From positions 8,117,501 through 8,181,500 of the forward strand of contig CAJFCV020000005.1 in assembly GCA_904066235.2 (NCBI GenBank): a stretch of 64,000 bases of DNA. The letters run 5' to 3'. Below, piece by piece: positions 1-11,902 of the stretch. A program made the position numbers and the translations under genes. How positions within the stretch are numbered: position 1 is the stretch's first letter; each line of letters opens with the position of its first letter. The notes beneath the pieces are model-generated. The model was given only the letters and a program-made list of their open reading frames with translations, searched no databases and was not told where the DNA came from. The stretch is from Bursaphelenchus xylophilus (lineage: Eukaryota > Nematoda > Chromadorea > Rhabditida > Aphelenchoididae).

Positions 1-383
1 TAACGGCACACGTAACGAACACGCGGCGCGGTTTTCTTTCACATTCACAAGATGAGTTTCGTGCGTTCTCTCTGCATCCACCTGTGCCAAAAACAATATT
101 AGTTCAGCCGAAAAAAGACGCATAAAAAGTAACAAGTACAATTTATGATTACTTTACTTACAATAGTGCCGCTGTAGACAGTTTGTTGTCCATTATGTTT
201 GAGGTCGGCAGATTGTTGTGTTTCGGCATCGGTGGAAAGAAGGGAGTAATCATGGGAAGTGGAGGCATCGATGAGGAAATAGACCTCTGGCTAAAAATAA
301 AAGAGTGGTGGTATCTTTATGATACGTCTGCAAAACGCCAACAACAAGAATTTATAATGTATAAACGCTTTTTTAGGCTTAGT
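1..383. other. Window edge, no recognised gene
   Basis: Only short open frames are present and none shows a recognisable motif or splice context. A plus-strand ATG near 52 opens 16 codons and stops. This may be flank or UTR of a gene outside the window, but nothing in the sequence decides that. Confidence 0.4.
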
Positions 384-517
384 ATCAGTCTGTCGGGAAA
401 ATAATGAGCATAACGTCGCTGCGCCGATCGCGTCACTAAAGTAAAAAGGAATTTTGTTTCATTTTCCCTGCGGTGATGCGATTTTAGATGCGTCATTATT
501 TTCCCGACAGATTGATA
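384..517. mobile_element. MITE, family 1 (CAGTCTGTCGGG ends), copy 1
   Basis: A stretch of about 130 bp is bounded by imperfect inverted repeats. The left end begins CAGTCTGTCGGGAAAATAA and the right end reads the same in reverse complement with one or two mismatches, over roughly 24 bp. No coding capacity is visible. The same termini bound a second element at about 18.87-19.03 kb, which makes this an interspersed family and not a chance palindrome. It lies just downstream of the K2P stop codon. Confidence 0.75.
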
Positions 518-591
518 TCAGTTATACAATGAATATTGGCTTCCGGATACCATTGTGTGAAGATGTGCCCTCGCAGGGACATAAATTTATT

Positions 592-3500
592 TTATTCCCT
601 TACCGAATCCACATCCGCCTCTTCTCCATTCCCTCTGGCTCCTTGATCCATACTCTCCCTTCTCTTCTGGTACTCCTTTTCGTTTATTTTGAACGTCGAC
701 AACGACGACTGCGTTGAATTTTCTTTGAAGATGACATGCTCTCCAACTCTATGATCTCGCGTCTGCACTTGGGCTTGACACTCTTTGTCCTCATTGGTTA
801 TGTCGTATTGACTTTCACTGTCCAACATGAATTGCACTTCTCCCACTTCGGCCTTTAATTTTTGTCGATAAAATTCAGACGCTTCACTGGGGATCTTGTA
901 CATTGATACTGTGGGGATTGTAGCTGCTTCCGAAGTTGATGGAACCGCTTGTATTTCGATATGAGCAACACTAGGCGTGGTTTGAACAGAGTTATTGACT
1001 AAAACACTTTCACTTTGCACTCCGTACGCTCGAGTTTCAACCACTGCGGTAACTTCTTTACTCGCGTATTCGATATCCATACCTGTGGCAATATGGGAGT
1101 CTGGAAAGGAGGGTAATATTGTTGTGGTAGTACGAATACTTACAAGTGAAACCGTGCTGAGTAAACGAGTCGATCATAAAGTCGATATCATCGTCCAGTT
1201 CGGCTTGGTCGGAGGCGGACTGCCGAGACTGCGGTCGCTTTTTCTTTGGCCTGAACATTGAAACGTGCGGTTGAAGGGCAAAATCGACTTTGTCTTCCAT
1301 GCCCCGGTCGTGCTGGACTTCGGCGTCCTTGGGGAAACAGATCTATAAAGTAATTTTAACGTTAATAAAAGACATGGATGATGTAGCAATTCCATGCTAA
1401 ATACCAGAAACTGAGACTGCTGCAAAATGAAAGCCCGATAAATAAAATTCTTATAGTAGCGTGGCCGCAAACGTGGAAGAATTGACTTACACCTGCCAAA
1501 TCGTCAGTGAGTTCAGCTCCTTGCTTTCCATCAGTCCGTAGTTTGAACATGGAAACTTCGGGCATGGTTGCCATTTCTATGAGCTCTGTCTCGTGTTGGG
1601 TGAAGTTGTCGGATAAAAAGTAACTTTCCTCTTCTGTGGTCTCCTAAAAAGTTTCGTTTTCTATGCCAAGACATTGCACAAAATACAACAGAAATTGGGC
1701 AGATCAAAAGTCTATGTTACAGTTAATTTTTAGTAAAAAGTATGATTCTGTAAACTTAATCTGTATTTTGGCAAAAACAGGGTGCTTTAAAGGCCTTTTT
1801 GTAAACCTTGACTGCATTACTTACATCTGTCTCGCCTTCTTTCCGTTGTACTTTCTCTTTCTTGAACATCGACACTAACGCATTGCATCCACACTCCACG
1901 AATTCTCTTGGATCTTCGTATTGAACCGAGTTATCCACAGGATAGAATACATCATCAGATGCTGTTTCTGGCCCTCCTTCTCCATCTTTTTCATCTTTCT
2001 GCTTCTTAATCGAAGACACTCGGGACTGACTGCCTTTTTCAGCAAATTCGATTTCATTTTGTGCTGATTTTTCGACCATGTTCGCGGTCGCTTGGCATTC
2101 CGATTCTTTGAGATTTGGAGTTGTTTGAATCGACAACTCAGCGGTCATTATTGCGCTTTGAGATTCCGAATCCTTATAAATCACTTTGATGTAAGTGCTG
2201 TTGTTTTGAGTTGCGGGAATTGCATCAACAATTACTGAGCTGGTTGAAGGCCTCGCTTCGGTTTCCTGGAACATTTTTATGTGTAAAAAATTGTATCATT
2301 GTAGTGAGTTTTTACCTTTACTACAAAACAATTACGAATGTAATTTTCAAACTCATGACTCACCTTCTCCGCCGTATTGACTTCCGTTTGCATGGCTGAG
2401 GCGGTGAATTCTTTGACGATTGTCTGCGTATCTTGTGATTCTACTGGAGGCTTGTTCTGGAAACTTTTGTTTTGCAAATGCTTTCCCAGAGTTACGATAG
2501 CGATAAAACTTTTATCCGATGATGAATTGACCGCATATACTCGTAACTTACCCTCTCAATAACTTCTTGCAGTGGAGACAGCCCCACCGAAACAAAGACA
2601 GTCTCCACCTGACTGTGTTGTTCAACCAACACTGGATTTGCTTGTACTTCTTTTTCAACTTCATTCGCGATGGATGAAGTTGTTTGAATCAGACTTGATA
2701 CACTTTCTGGTTTCGCTGTTGCCTAAAGGAGTTTGCATTGACAAATTAAGCTAATTTTTTGTGCATACCGAGCTGTCCTTGACTTCAGCCTTGCATAGAA
2801 TTCCAAACTCAACAGTTGATGGGGTAGATTGAACTTCTTGTTCAGCCCGCTGGAAGGCTGAGATGTCAGTTTGAAGCGAAGTTTCAGTCCATTCCACATA
2901 ATTTCCAACCTGAAAGGGTTTGTTATATCCGGGGGATCAATAGGACAAGAAACCTTAGATATGATAGCGGTAGTCGTGTTTTGTTTTTTTTTTGGTTCGA
3001 AAATCTAGTATCGCAACTAAAATTTCCAGACCTAAATCCCATTGACGTATTTTACCAATTTTTCCCGAGAAAATCAAATCATATGTTCCACATAAACCAC
3101 AGGACCTAATACTTCCAAAAAGCCTTCAAACTGACCCCAATGTCTTCCGTAGGATTTTCTGTTTGAGCTTCTTTCGCGATCATGAACATTTGAATTTCAT
3201 CATCCAGTAAATCATCCTCACTTTCATCTCCATTTAGACTATCTTCTTCCAATAATTGAATCAGTCTGTCTATGTTGAAGTCCTTTTCGATTATATCTAT
3301 GGGAAAATGATACTGTTGAAATAGCCTTTTGACCTCTTCCTTATCCATGGTACCCTCCGCGATTCGTAGATTTTGCAACAATTCGAGTAATTTTTCGGTT
3401 TCCTTAAAAGGCAATGTAAACTTTTTAACAGTAATGTAATTTCTACCTGTCTAACGTCAAACTCGATTGGCTCGTTTTCCATTTTTTGCCTGCGGGCATG

Positions 3501-6500
3501 CTCCAGACGCAGATTGAAAAGTTTGGTTTTGAGGACTTCCAACTCGTCCGAGTGCAATTCGAGTGCATTTTTCTCCTTTGCTCCGGCACTTGCCCGCGAT
3601 TTCTTTTGCCTCTCGAACTTTGCTTTGGCTTTACTGTATTCTGCCTGAAGATCCGAAAGATCATTAAATTGTGAGTTACTGTAATATGATGATCTTTGTG
3701 TATTTGCGGCCTTTTTTAGGCAATTTACGACAATCCTTGTTTAAGCAGATGCTTTTACAAATTTTCACCCACCTTTTTCCTCTCCTCATAATCTGCGATG
3801 TTTTTGCATGTATACGTTAAGACCGTCTGCGCTTTCCTGTTTGACTTGCTCACTTCTGTCTGACAAATACCATCCTTGATCGCCTTGATGTTTACAAATT
3901 CTACAGCCTCTGTTTGACAATTCATATTCTTCGTTTCCACATCGGTCTGATCATTTTGATCTACATGTTCAAGTTGTACTTGAGTTTCGGCTTCAACCAT
4001 TTCCAACTCGACCTGTGTTTCGAGATCGATCAGGAGTTCGTCTATAAGGTAATTCTGGATCGCCGCGTCTTTCAGCTTCCTCTTCATTTGTGTAAAGTTA
4101 TTCTTCATTCTGATTAAATCCGGCTGGATTTCAGCGTCTTTTCTGGCGATTACTGTCATCGTTTGGAAGTCGTTATAGCCGGTGAACGAGGACGGGCCTG
4201 CCTGGGATTCGGTGGATGTGAGCTCAACGGAGGTCTGAAATGCAGGCGGATTAGGAAGAATAGAAGAAGAAAAGCCCTAGGGGAAATTCTAATTTAAGTA
4301 TACGAAAATTTAAACCAGAATGTTTACAATTTCCTTACCTGGACCACTCTGCTCTTCATTTGTCGCACGGAATCTTTTCCATCGTGCTTTCTATGCCTTT
4401 TATCATCCGAAGCCTTTCTTTGAAAGCCTTCTTGAATCCTTCTCCGTCGTTCTGATACTTCATGATGCTCTGTGACGTCATCGTCGCTCTCCGACTCACT
4501 CATTTCCCAGCCAGACTCTTCCTCTTCCATCAATTGTCGGATAAATGAGACTTCTGGCTGAATCGAGGTGTCTGTGTAGCTGAAATAAAAGGTTTGAAGT
4601 CATTATCCGTATTTTAAACATAGTAGTGTATATGTGGACACATTACGTTCCAAAAATTTTTTGACTTACACAACGTCCACGCAAGTTGAAATTTCGGCTG
4701 TGTCAATAAACTCGTGATCAAATTGAACGTATGTAGACTCCATGTCAACTTCAACCTGTAAAGATTTCAATAAAGACGGTTCCAATATCCAAAAGAAAAT
4801 CTTTTCTCACCTGAACTCCCGAATCCACACTCTCTGTGTCCGTCTGATTTCCACTGTCGCTCAATTCGGCCGAGAATTGTAATCCCTGGCTGTTATTGGC
4901 CAACAACCATTCCGGCACCGATGTCTGAACCTTCTTCGCTTTACAATGGAAGGTCGTCTGAGTAGCGCAAGTGTTTCTTTGGAAGTTCGCAGAGTTCAAG
5001 ACACTCTGCGCCTCCTTATTCGTCTTCTCGATGAATCCATCGAGATCCTCGGACTTTTGATTGCAAAACGAAAATTGGCCCGTTTCCGGGTCGATATCAG
5101 TTAATGCCGGAGGTAATGAGATCCCCCGGTCCTTGGCGGTCTGCCGGAATCTTTTCATCACCTTGGCACTCTCGTTTTTACTGAGTAAAGGCATCAAGAA
5201 CTTGGCGTTGTTGTTGAATCCTTCGACAAACCCTTTCAACGCCTCTGGATCTCCTTCTTCTTGGGCCTTTATGTATTGCTAAACAAGATGATTTGTAACT
5301 TCTATGAGATTTCATCGCATTTTCCATAAAATGAATGCCCACCTCCAGCATTCTCGTCAGCACTCTCATGTACATCAAGGTAATCTTCTCTTGGATCACG
5401 TTGATGCAAACCGTAACCATTGCCAGCCCAATTAAGACGACCAGAAATGTCCCTACCATATATTCGGGGTATGCTGGAGTGACATCGCCAAATCCTAAAA
5501 AGAGCAAAGCAAATTTATTTTAAGATGTGCTGTACTGTTATACGTATTGTAGTACTTACCAATAGTGCTAAGCGAAATGAACAGAAAATAGAAAGAAGTG
5601 AAGTAGTCCCACTCTTCCCAAAGGCAAAACAGTGCTGCAAAAGTGGCAATATGCCCGACTGTCAAGACTATTGCAACCATTACGGGCGGGTCCCTCTCTT
5701 CCTCTTCTTCTTCCTCCTCTTTTTCTTCCGTTTTTTCTATTACTTTTTCTTCAACTAAAGGAGCTTTTTGCTCATCAGCTGAATCTTCGGAGTCCTCCGA
5801 TTGGTTTGTATCAGTAGCCTGAGAGCTGGAAAAATTGGAACTGTGATGAGAATGAGCGGTTTCAATGGAACCTTGACGAGGAAGGGGCCTAGGGCGGGTT
5901 TCAACGCTTGTGTGATTCTGAAAGCGAAAATATAAATGCTGAAAGTGTAAAACTTATTTTGATGAAACCGCCAAGATTTTTAGGTCGATTCAGTATTTTT
6001 TGCCCATTTTAGGGGCAAAAGGTTGTCCATTATCTCTCTTACCTCCTCAAAATTGACCACAGGAATATGCCTGCTATCTGTCGGCTCTAAATGCTCTTCT
6101 TGAACCGCCTTTTCCATGTCATCCACTTCATCAACTTGCTCTACAGCATCTCCCATTTCAATGATGTCATCCACCGGTCGAACCGGGTTTTTCACAAACA
6201 TCGAACCCACATCTCTCGGTGTGATCTTCCTCTCCGCGACAACTTCCACTTTCTCCACGTGTTTGGACTCTGATGGAGGAACACTGTATCGAAAAAATCC
6301 GCGTCGCGCATACTTGACGGACAAAGTTTTGTACCGCCGACGGATTGTCGAATCACGGGCTTTGGAAGGGTAGAAGCGGACACCTGGAAATTCATAGGTT
6401 CAAAGGATTTTTTAACTTGAAAAATACTGTAGCATAGGGGGAGGCACTTAAGAAAAAAGCGAAAAACAATTGCGTATTTTATGGGAAAAACTTACACAGA

Positions 6501-7622
6501 AAGAACCAAAGGTCATCAACAACATAACTGATATTCTTTAACGCCTTCAGCAAAATTGTTCCGATCTTGTCCAAGATTACCACGAATAACGGAATCCCCA
6601 TCATTGCGTACAACATTGTCGCAACTCTCCCAGCCATTGTAATGCAACCAATGTTACCGTAACCTAAAAATGACGGTACTTCAAAAGCGCTACTCAAAGA
6701 ACTAGCATGTTAAAACGAAATTACCGATAGTGGTTGATATTGTGCTAGCATACAGCACACTCATCCAGAAAGTCCATACAGTTTTTACCTCCGGCAATCT
6801 GCAGCCGACTCGCTCTTCAAACTGCATTATTGCATCTTTCCATTCCTGACGCTTGCGGAGACTGCTGCTGTTGTGGATCATTTCAATACTGAAAACGGCA
6901 ACTTTTATGCAGACAGTTTAATTCGAGACTTCTTAGGGGCAGTTTCCAATTTACAGCTTTTTAAAGAGATATATTTGTTAGAGCTATGGGGGTACTTTTC
7001 GTGACATGCTTTGTTATAAGCCCCAAGTTAAACGCCGACTAAATGCTCGACAGTATTCCCATGAGGGTGGGTATGTAAAAATAGCCTTATTGGTCGTTGG
7101 ATGCGCATTTAACCAACAATGTTTTCTTCAAAACTTACTTGAATAAGAACACGTCTCTTGAAACCAGATGGTCTTCAAATGCGTTCCTTCTAACTGCCAG
7201 ATCGGCTTCGACCTCCAGCCACATGAATAAATAGCCGCCAAGGAATGAGAATCCAATTGTAATCCACCATAATTTCGTTGCTGATAATGCGCCTTTCAAC
7301 TTTTCGAAAACCTTGGTTGTTATTAACTTTCTAAATAGAAAAGATCAGTGGTTTAACTCAATAAATGTATCTTCTTACGCGGATTTCAATGACTGATGGA
7401 CCGAAGATTGCAACGACTTTAAGTCATCATCAGTAGGCAATAGATGTTGTAATGATGCCTTATTTGAGCTGCCATTAGCTTCTATTGTGCTATTATAAAC
7501 ATCTTCATACCCAATATCGTCGTCACCGTCGATTTGAATAGCCTAAATTCAATAAAGAGAATGCATTGACCAAAAAATAATTTTGTTATACTTACAACAT
7601 TATCCTCCCCAGAACCCGGCAT
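592..7622 (-). CDS. Two-pore-domain (K2P/TWK) potassium channel with giant C-terminal tail
   Basis: Potassium leak channel of the plasma membrane. Model, 21 exons: 592-1082, 1144-1342, 1491-1643, 1825-2265, 2364-2456, 2552-2722, 2769-2909, 3136-3402, 3447-3644, 3773-4234, 4339-4579, 4670-4755, 4811-5278, 5343-5494, 5560-5917, 6043-6383, 6496-6663, 6725-6888, 7139-7330, 7379-7542, 7596-7622. It totals 4,977 nt (1,658 aa) and every phase joins. M1 is at about residues 84-105. The first filter TIGYGN is near residue 182 and is split by an intron, as is the second filter TIGFGD near 472. M3 starts near 431 and M4 ends near 505. The M2-M3 loop is about 200 residues with a poly-Glu run, where K2Ps usually have a few tens. 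The last ~1,136 residues (exons from 5278 down) carry no known domain. They hold a coiled-coil-like stretch near 3.45-3.64 kb and many Q-T motifs. Exact C. elegans orthologue not assigned. Confidence 0.9.
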
Positions 7623-8072
7623 TTTTAATACTTTTGAGGTTCAGCAGAATACTTTTTGGGCCATATTATAGTTTTTTAAGACAATGACCAAGCGAAGGAA
7701 AAGTATGAGACCCCATTTCGACGGTTTATCCACTTTTTAACACTCTGCAAACATGACTCCCACTTGCAGGAGAAAGGTCACTTGTAATGAGCTAGAAGTG
7801 GGTATTGTTTGTTGATGAGCAACTAATATGTGGCCTACTGCAATTTTTTGCAGTATTTAATTTTATATCACGCGTTTAAACTTTCCAGAAGTCTCCAAAA
7901 AATCGAATTGTCTTCTGGTGTTCCAAAAATCCCACATCACCAAATAACATTCGCATTGAAATTCAAAATCACCCCAATTTTATGGGAATTTTAAAATACA
8001 ATTTAAAAATTGCGTTCGGTCTGTTTTAAGGCCCTCTTTTCAACTAATATTTACTATTTTACAATACCGGAA
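7623..8072. promoter_or_regulatory. Divergent intergenic region between K2P and mucin-like genes
   Basis: The two start codons face away from each other across 450 bp of AT-rich DNA, so the promoters of both genes are expected here. No clear TATA box or repeat was picked out. Confidence 0.4.
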
Positions 8073-10324
8073 ATGTTCCGGATAGCTTTTTTATGTGGAC
8101 TTTTTGCAATAGTGACGTCATTCGAGAAGAATAATGGGCTAAATGTCACGGATTACAAAGAGATGGATGTTAATAATTATTATGTGAAGGTACGCTGAAG
8201 GGTTATTTGCCTCTTGCAATTTTCAATTCACAGTCTTCATTGTAGGCAGCAGGAACATAAGAAGTAAAAAACAAAAAAATTTTTTGATAATGAGTAGAAA
8301 TAATCCGCTTAGATTAGAGCTGCATGTTCTGGTTAAAGTTTCGCAGTGTGACAACGTTTTCAACGAAATTTTTTGGTTGATAAACCCCCAATCTTTTACA
8401 TGAGAGACTACAGAGCGTTTTGCAAAAGGCGCAATCTCTTTCTTTCACTGGAATTCGTTTATGTCAATGTTTTCAGCAAGTCATCGAAGACGCTTTTGAA
8501 GAGTACAAGAACCGAAAATTCGCTCCAAAAGATTCGATGGTGATTTTGGATCCGCTCTTTGCCGAAGGCGCTAAGGTTATCGGCTTCAAACATCATGAAA
8601 CACCCTACGTTGGTACTCGATTCCACGTCAGAGTAGTCTTTGGACTTTGCCCGAAGGGTCCACGACATTGCGAGCCAAGGTTTGTGCAGAAACTGGACCT
8701 AGTTGAGTTTGTCGCGGACATTGAAAGGCCGCATAACTTCACAAAGGAATTTATTTTTGATCAAGATCCCAGCTGGCACAGTACTGTAAGGCCCAGGAGT
8801 ACTACTGAAGTAACAGAGAGTTCTGAGGCTCCAACGACGACATCGGAGAAAACTAAGCAGACGTCGACGACAACTAAGTCTCCGACCAAACCTCCGACTT
8901 CTAAGCCGGTGTCAACGAAGGCGACGACAACTGAGGAGCCCTTTACCGCTCCTCCAAGCACAGAAAAATCCACGGAGGAACCCACAAGTCAGCCACCAAC
9001 AGAAGAGCCATCTACGAAAGAACCAGAGCCTCAGACGTCTAGCACGCCTGAGCCTACTTCCGAAGCACCAAAATCATCTACGAAAAAGGAAAAACCAACG
9101 ACTTCTTCAACTTTAAAAACCTCTTCAGAGGAACCGTCAACTCCTGAGCCAACAAAAGAACCAGTGACCGAGACGTCAAGCAAGCCTGAGCCTACAGTCC
9201 CGGAGACTACTTCCGAAGTGCCAGAACCATCTACGAAAAAACAAAAGACAACGACAGCTTCAACTTCAGAGGCTTCTTCAGAGGAACCGTCAACTGATGA
9301 GCCAACAAAACACACAGAAGAGCCAGAGACTGAAAAGCCCAGTACGCCTGAGGAGCCCTCTACCGCTCCTCCAAGTACAGAAAAATCCACGGAGGAACCC
9401 ACAAGTCAACCACCAACAGAAGAGCCATCTACGAAAGAACCAGAGCCTGAGACGTCTAGCACACCTGGGCCTACTTCCAAAGCACCAGAATCATCTACTA
9501 AGAAGGAAAAAACGACAAAAGCTTTGACTACAGAGGTGTCTTCAGAGGAACCGTCAACTGCTGAGCCAACAAAAGAACCAGAAACAGAAAAGCCCAGCAC
9601 GCCTGAACCGCCAGTCCCTGAGCCAACGACTGAAAAGGAACAGCCAACTGAAGCTTCAACCACAGAACCTCCAACGGAAAGACCATCCAGCCAAACTCCT
9701 GGGGAGAAGCCTACAACAAAAGCATTGCCATCTAAAGAACCTAGCACAGCGAAACCTTCAGTTCCCGAGCCAACAACTCAGGCTAGACAGGCGCCTACAC
9801 AAGAGCCGTCGAGCGAAGTTCCAAGTTCGGAGCCAAGGACTGAGGAGCCCTCAAGCAAAAAGCCGAAGAGAACTGAGCCGCCAACGTCAAAGCCGTCAAC
9901 GAAAGCAGTCCCGACCCACAAGCCCACGATAGTCTCAAAACCATCAACAGAACACAGTAAGACGCCACATGTTGAGCCTTTCACAGACTCTCCGACAAGT
10001 AAAGGACCAAGGGCTGAATCATCTGTAGAGCCTGTCAAGCCATCTTCAAAAGAGCCCCAACCCTCATCAGCAGCGCCAGAAAAGCCAACTAAGAAAGGTC
10101 CAACAACTACTACTATAAACACCATCCCCCCGATTCCAATCCCTTCTGGCAATAAGACGGAAGAAGGCAAAAGTACACAGAAGGCGGATGAAAAAACTGT
10201 TCGTATACTTCCTAGATCATCGACCAGACAGTAAGTAAATAACCCTTTCTATTAAGTATATCTTAATTCCAGTCCTCATGAAGTCACCGATGAGCCCACA
10301 ACGGAGGAAATTATTGAAATTTAA
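8073..10324 (+). CDS. Secreted Thr/Ser/Pro/Glu-rich mucin-like protein with small N-terminal domain
   Basis: Exons 8073-8189, 8477-10230 and 10273-10324 give 1,923 nt, 640 aa, with consistent phases. The N-terminus is a signal peptide (MFRIAFLCGLFAIVTS). Residues of about 30-140 form a compact domain with two Cys (FGLCPKGPRHCEP) that faintly recalls a cystatin-like fold; no Q-x-V-x-G inhibitory motif is seen, so I do not call it a cystatin. Residues ~150-625 are Thr/Ser/Pro/Glu/Lys-rich, a typical O-glycosylation substrate. A ~60-residue block starting near residue 191 is repeated almost exactly near residue 331 (DNA period about 420 bp). It is likely an extracellular coat or gland mucin; that function is inference. 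The 3' end converges on the neighbouring GH27 gene with only 74 nt between stop codons. Confidence 0.8.
8928..9520 (+). repeat. Long in-frame internal duplication in mucin-like gene
   Basis: The stretch beginning at about 8928 (GAGGAGCCCTTTACCGC) recurs at about 9350 with few changes over roughly 170 bp, in the same frame. It encodes blocks such as STEKSTEEPTSQPPTEEPS. Shorter Thr/Glu/Pro units fill the space between. Confidence 0.8.
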
Positions 10325-10361
10325 ATTTTTCAGGGAGCGAAAATATGAGTAAAGATGAGTA

Positions 10362-10384
10362 AATAAAATTCCTTTATGTTTATT
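10362..10384. terminator. Facing polyadenylation signals of convergent genes
   Basis: AATAAA on the plus strand (10362-10367) serves the mucin-like gene. AATAAA on the minus strand (plus-strand TTTATT, 10379-10384) serves GH27 copy A. The two signals lie 11 nt apart, so the transcripts probably overlap at their 3' ends. Confidence 0.6.
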
Positions 10385-10398
10385 ATCTTTTCACTATT

Positions 10399-11854
10399 TT
10401 ATATTACGATCGTCGCTTTGATGAAGAAAGCATCCTGAGGGGAAACGGCTCCGTTAATTACAGTGTCTTTTGTGTAGTGACCTAGAGGCTTGCGCAAGAA
10501 AAGATCTTCAACCGAATAGCCTTTAGCATCCGAGATTCCGAAGTTGTCCAAGGTAAACTTGAAGGTCTGAAAATATGAATAGGAACGTTTTGACAAAAGT
10601 AGAAGTCGTAGCAAAAACACTACTCAAAGTTGAACTTACAGCAGGGGCGTTGGAGTAATTAACTACAGCCACGGCATAGGAATACCGGTTCTTCTCGCCT
10701 TTGACATACGGCGTCATCGGTTTGACAAAATAGTAGAGTTGGTCAGTCTGAAAACAAACTCAATTTGTATTTTCGAGGCCTGTCTAGTCTAGCACTCTCT
10801 TATTTCCTACCTTTTTAACCATGCGTCCCATAATTCCAAGTTCATCTTGATTTACAGCAATGACTTTTTCATTCTTGAGAAGCGCAGCTTCCTCTTCACT
10901 TATTAGTCTCAAGTCGTTGGACATGATCAACGGAGCTGACCAGATCGACCAAACCGCCATTTGAACTCGAGCAACACCGATTGAAACTCCGGGGTTGCCG
11001 ACAATCAACTAGAAATCATTACTTTATACGACACACAAGACTATGCTTACCATATCAGGATCATTCCAATGTCCGGGGCCATGAATTGGGATGAGTAGGT
11101 CCTGATCTTTAATATAAAACCCAATAATTCTGTGCAACGATTCCCATGAACTGGCAATATCCTCATAATTTCTCCAAAGATTACAGGTCCTTGCGATCGT
11201 ATCGTAATTGATGCTCGTTCTATTCTCGATGTAAGGGGCCCAAACGCAGGAATAGACGATAGGCCGTCTTGTTTGCTTCAAGTAGCGGCCAAACAGAGGG
11301 AATCCCTTGTATAACTCTCTCTCTGTAGCGTAGCATCCGTCCAATTTTATGTAGTCAACGTCCCATTCAGCAAAAGTAAAGGCGTCAATTTTTTCGAAAT
11401 TTTTCGAGCCTGGATACCCTGCGCAAGTCTTGCTACCGTAGTCTCCGTACGAGCCGAATTTCAGGCCGAGGTTGTGCATCTAAAATATAGAGTATTAACC
11501 TTTATGATATGCATAAATATAAGACCTTACATATTTAGCAATCGCATTCATTCCACTTGGGAATCTCGTTTTGTTCGCGACCATTTTTCCATTCTCATCC
11601 CTTTCCCAGTTGGCCCAGCAATCGTCGATGTGGATTATGTTATATCCCACATCCTTGTATCCATCCAGAGCCAGTCGATCCGCCTGACTTTTGTACAGGT
11701 ACTCATTTATGCAGCCAAAAGGGTGAGTTGTACAATCGATTTCGCAGTAAAACCTGGTCCAAGACATCCATCCCATTGGCGGTGTTCGGGCCAGCCCATT
11801 CTCCAGGCCGAACGCCAACGCCGAACAAAACGAAAGCAAGAATAAAGTCCGCAT
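10399..11854 (-). CDS. GH27 alpha-galactosidase-like protein, copy A (altered specificity loop)
   Basis: Exons 10399-10566, 10640-10747, 10811-11008, 11051-11479 and 11531-11854 give 1,227 nt, 408 aa. Lysosomal or secreted enzyme family that removes terminal alpha-galactose or alpha-GalNAc. Signal peptide MRTLFLLSFCSALAFG is followed by [11 protein letters not shown]. Conserved landmarks compared with human GLA: HIDDCW (substrate Asp pair), KLDGC (nucleophile Asp170), and WRNYED (acid/base Asp231). The loop that decides substrate reads YSCVWAPY. GLA has YSCEWPLY and NAGA has YSCSWPAY, so this copy matches neither. It is one of a tandem pair with copy B; exon lengths are identical. A TATA-like box lies about 35 nt upstream of the ATG. 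It is probably still a glycosidase but with uncertain substrate. Confidence 0.9.
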
Positions 11855-11884
11855 TCGAGTGACCAGAACTCAGGTGGTGATCGG

Positions 11885-11893
11885 CCTTTATAT
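11885..11893 (-). promoter_or_regulatory. TATA-like box of GH27 copy A
   Basis: The minus strand reads ATATAAAGG about 30-40 nt upstream of the start codon. The tandem copy B has a matching GTATAAAG at the same place, which supports a core promoter. Confidence 0.5.
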
Positions 11894-11902
11894 GGCATCA
11901 TT

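Noticed and set aside
8477..8760. Cystatin domain in the mucin-like protein
   Set aside because: Size and hydrophobic pattern are suggestive but the inhibitory Q-x-V-x-G and the usual disulfide pattern are not seen.
8761..10170. Val/Gly/Ser-rich minus-strand ORFs opposite the mucin-like gene
   Set aside because: They are antisense shadows of the Thr/Ser/Pro codons.
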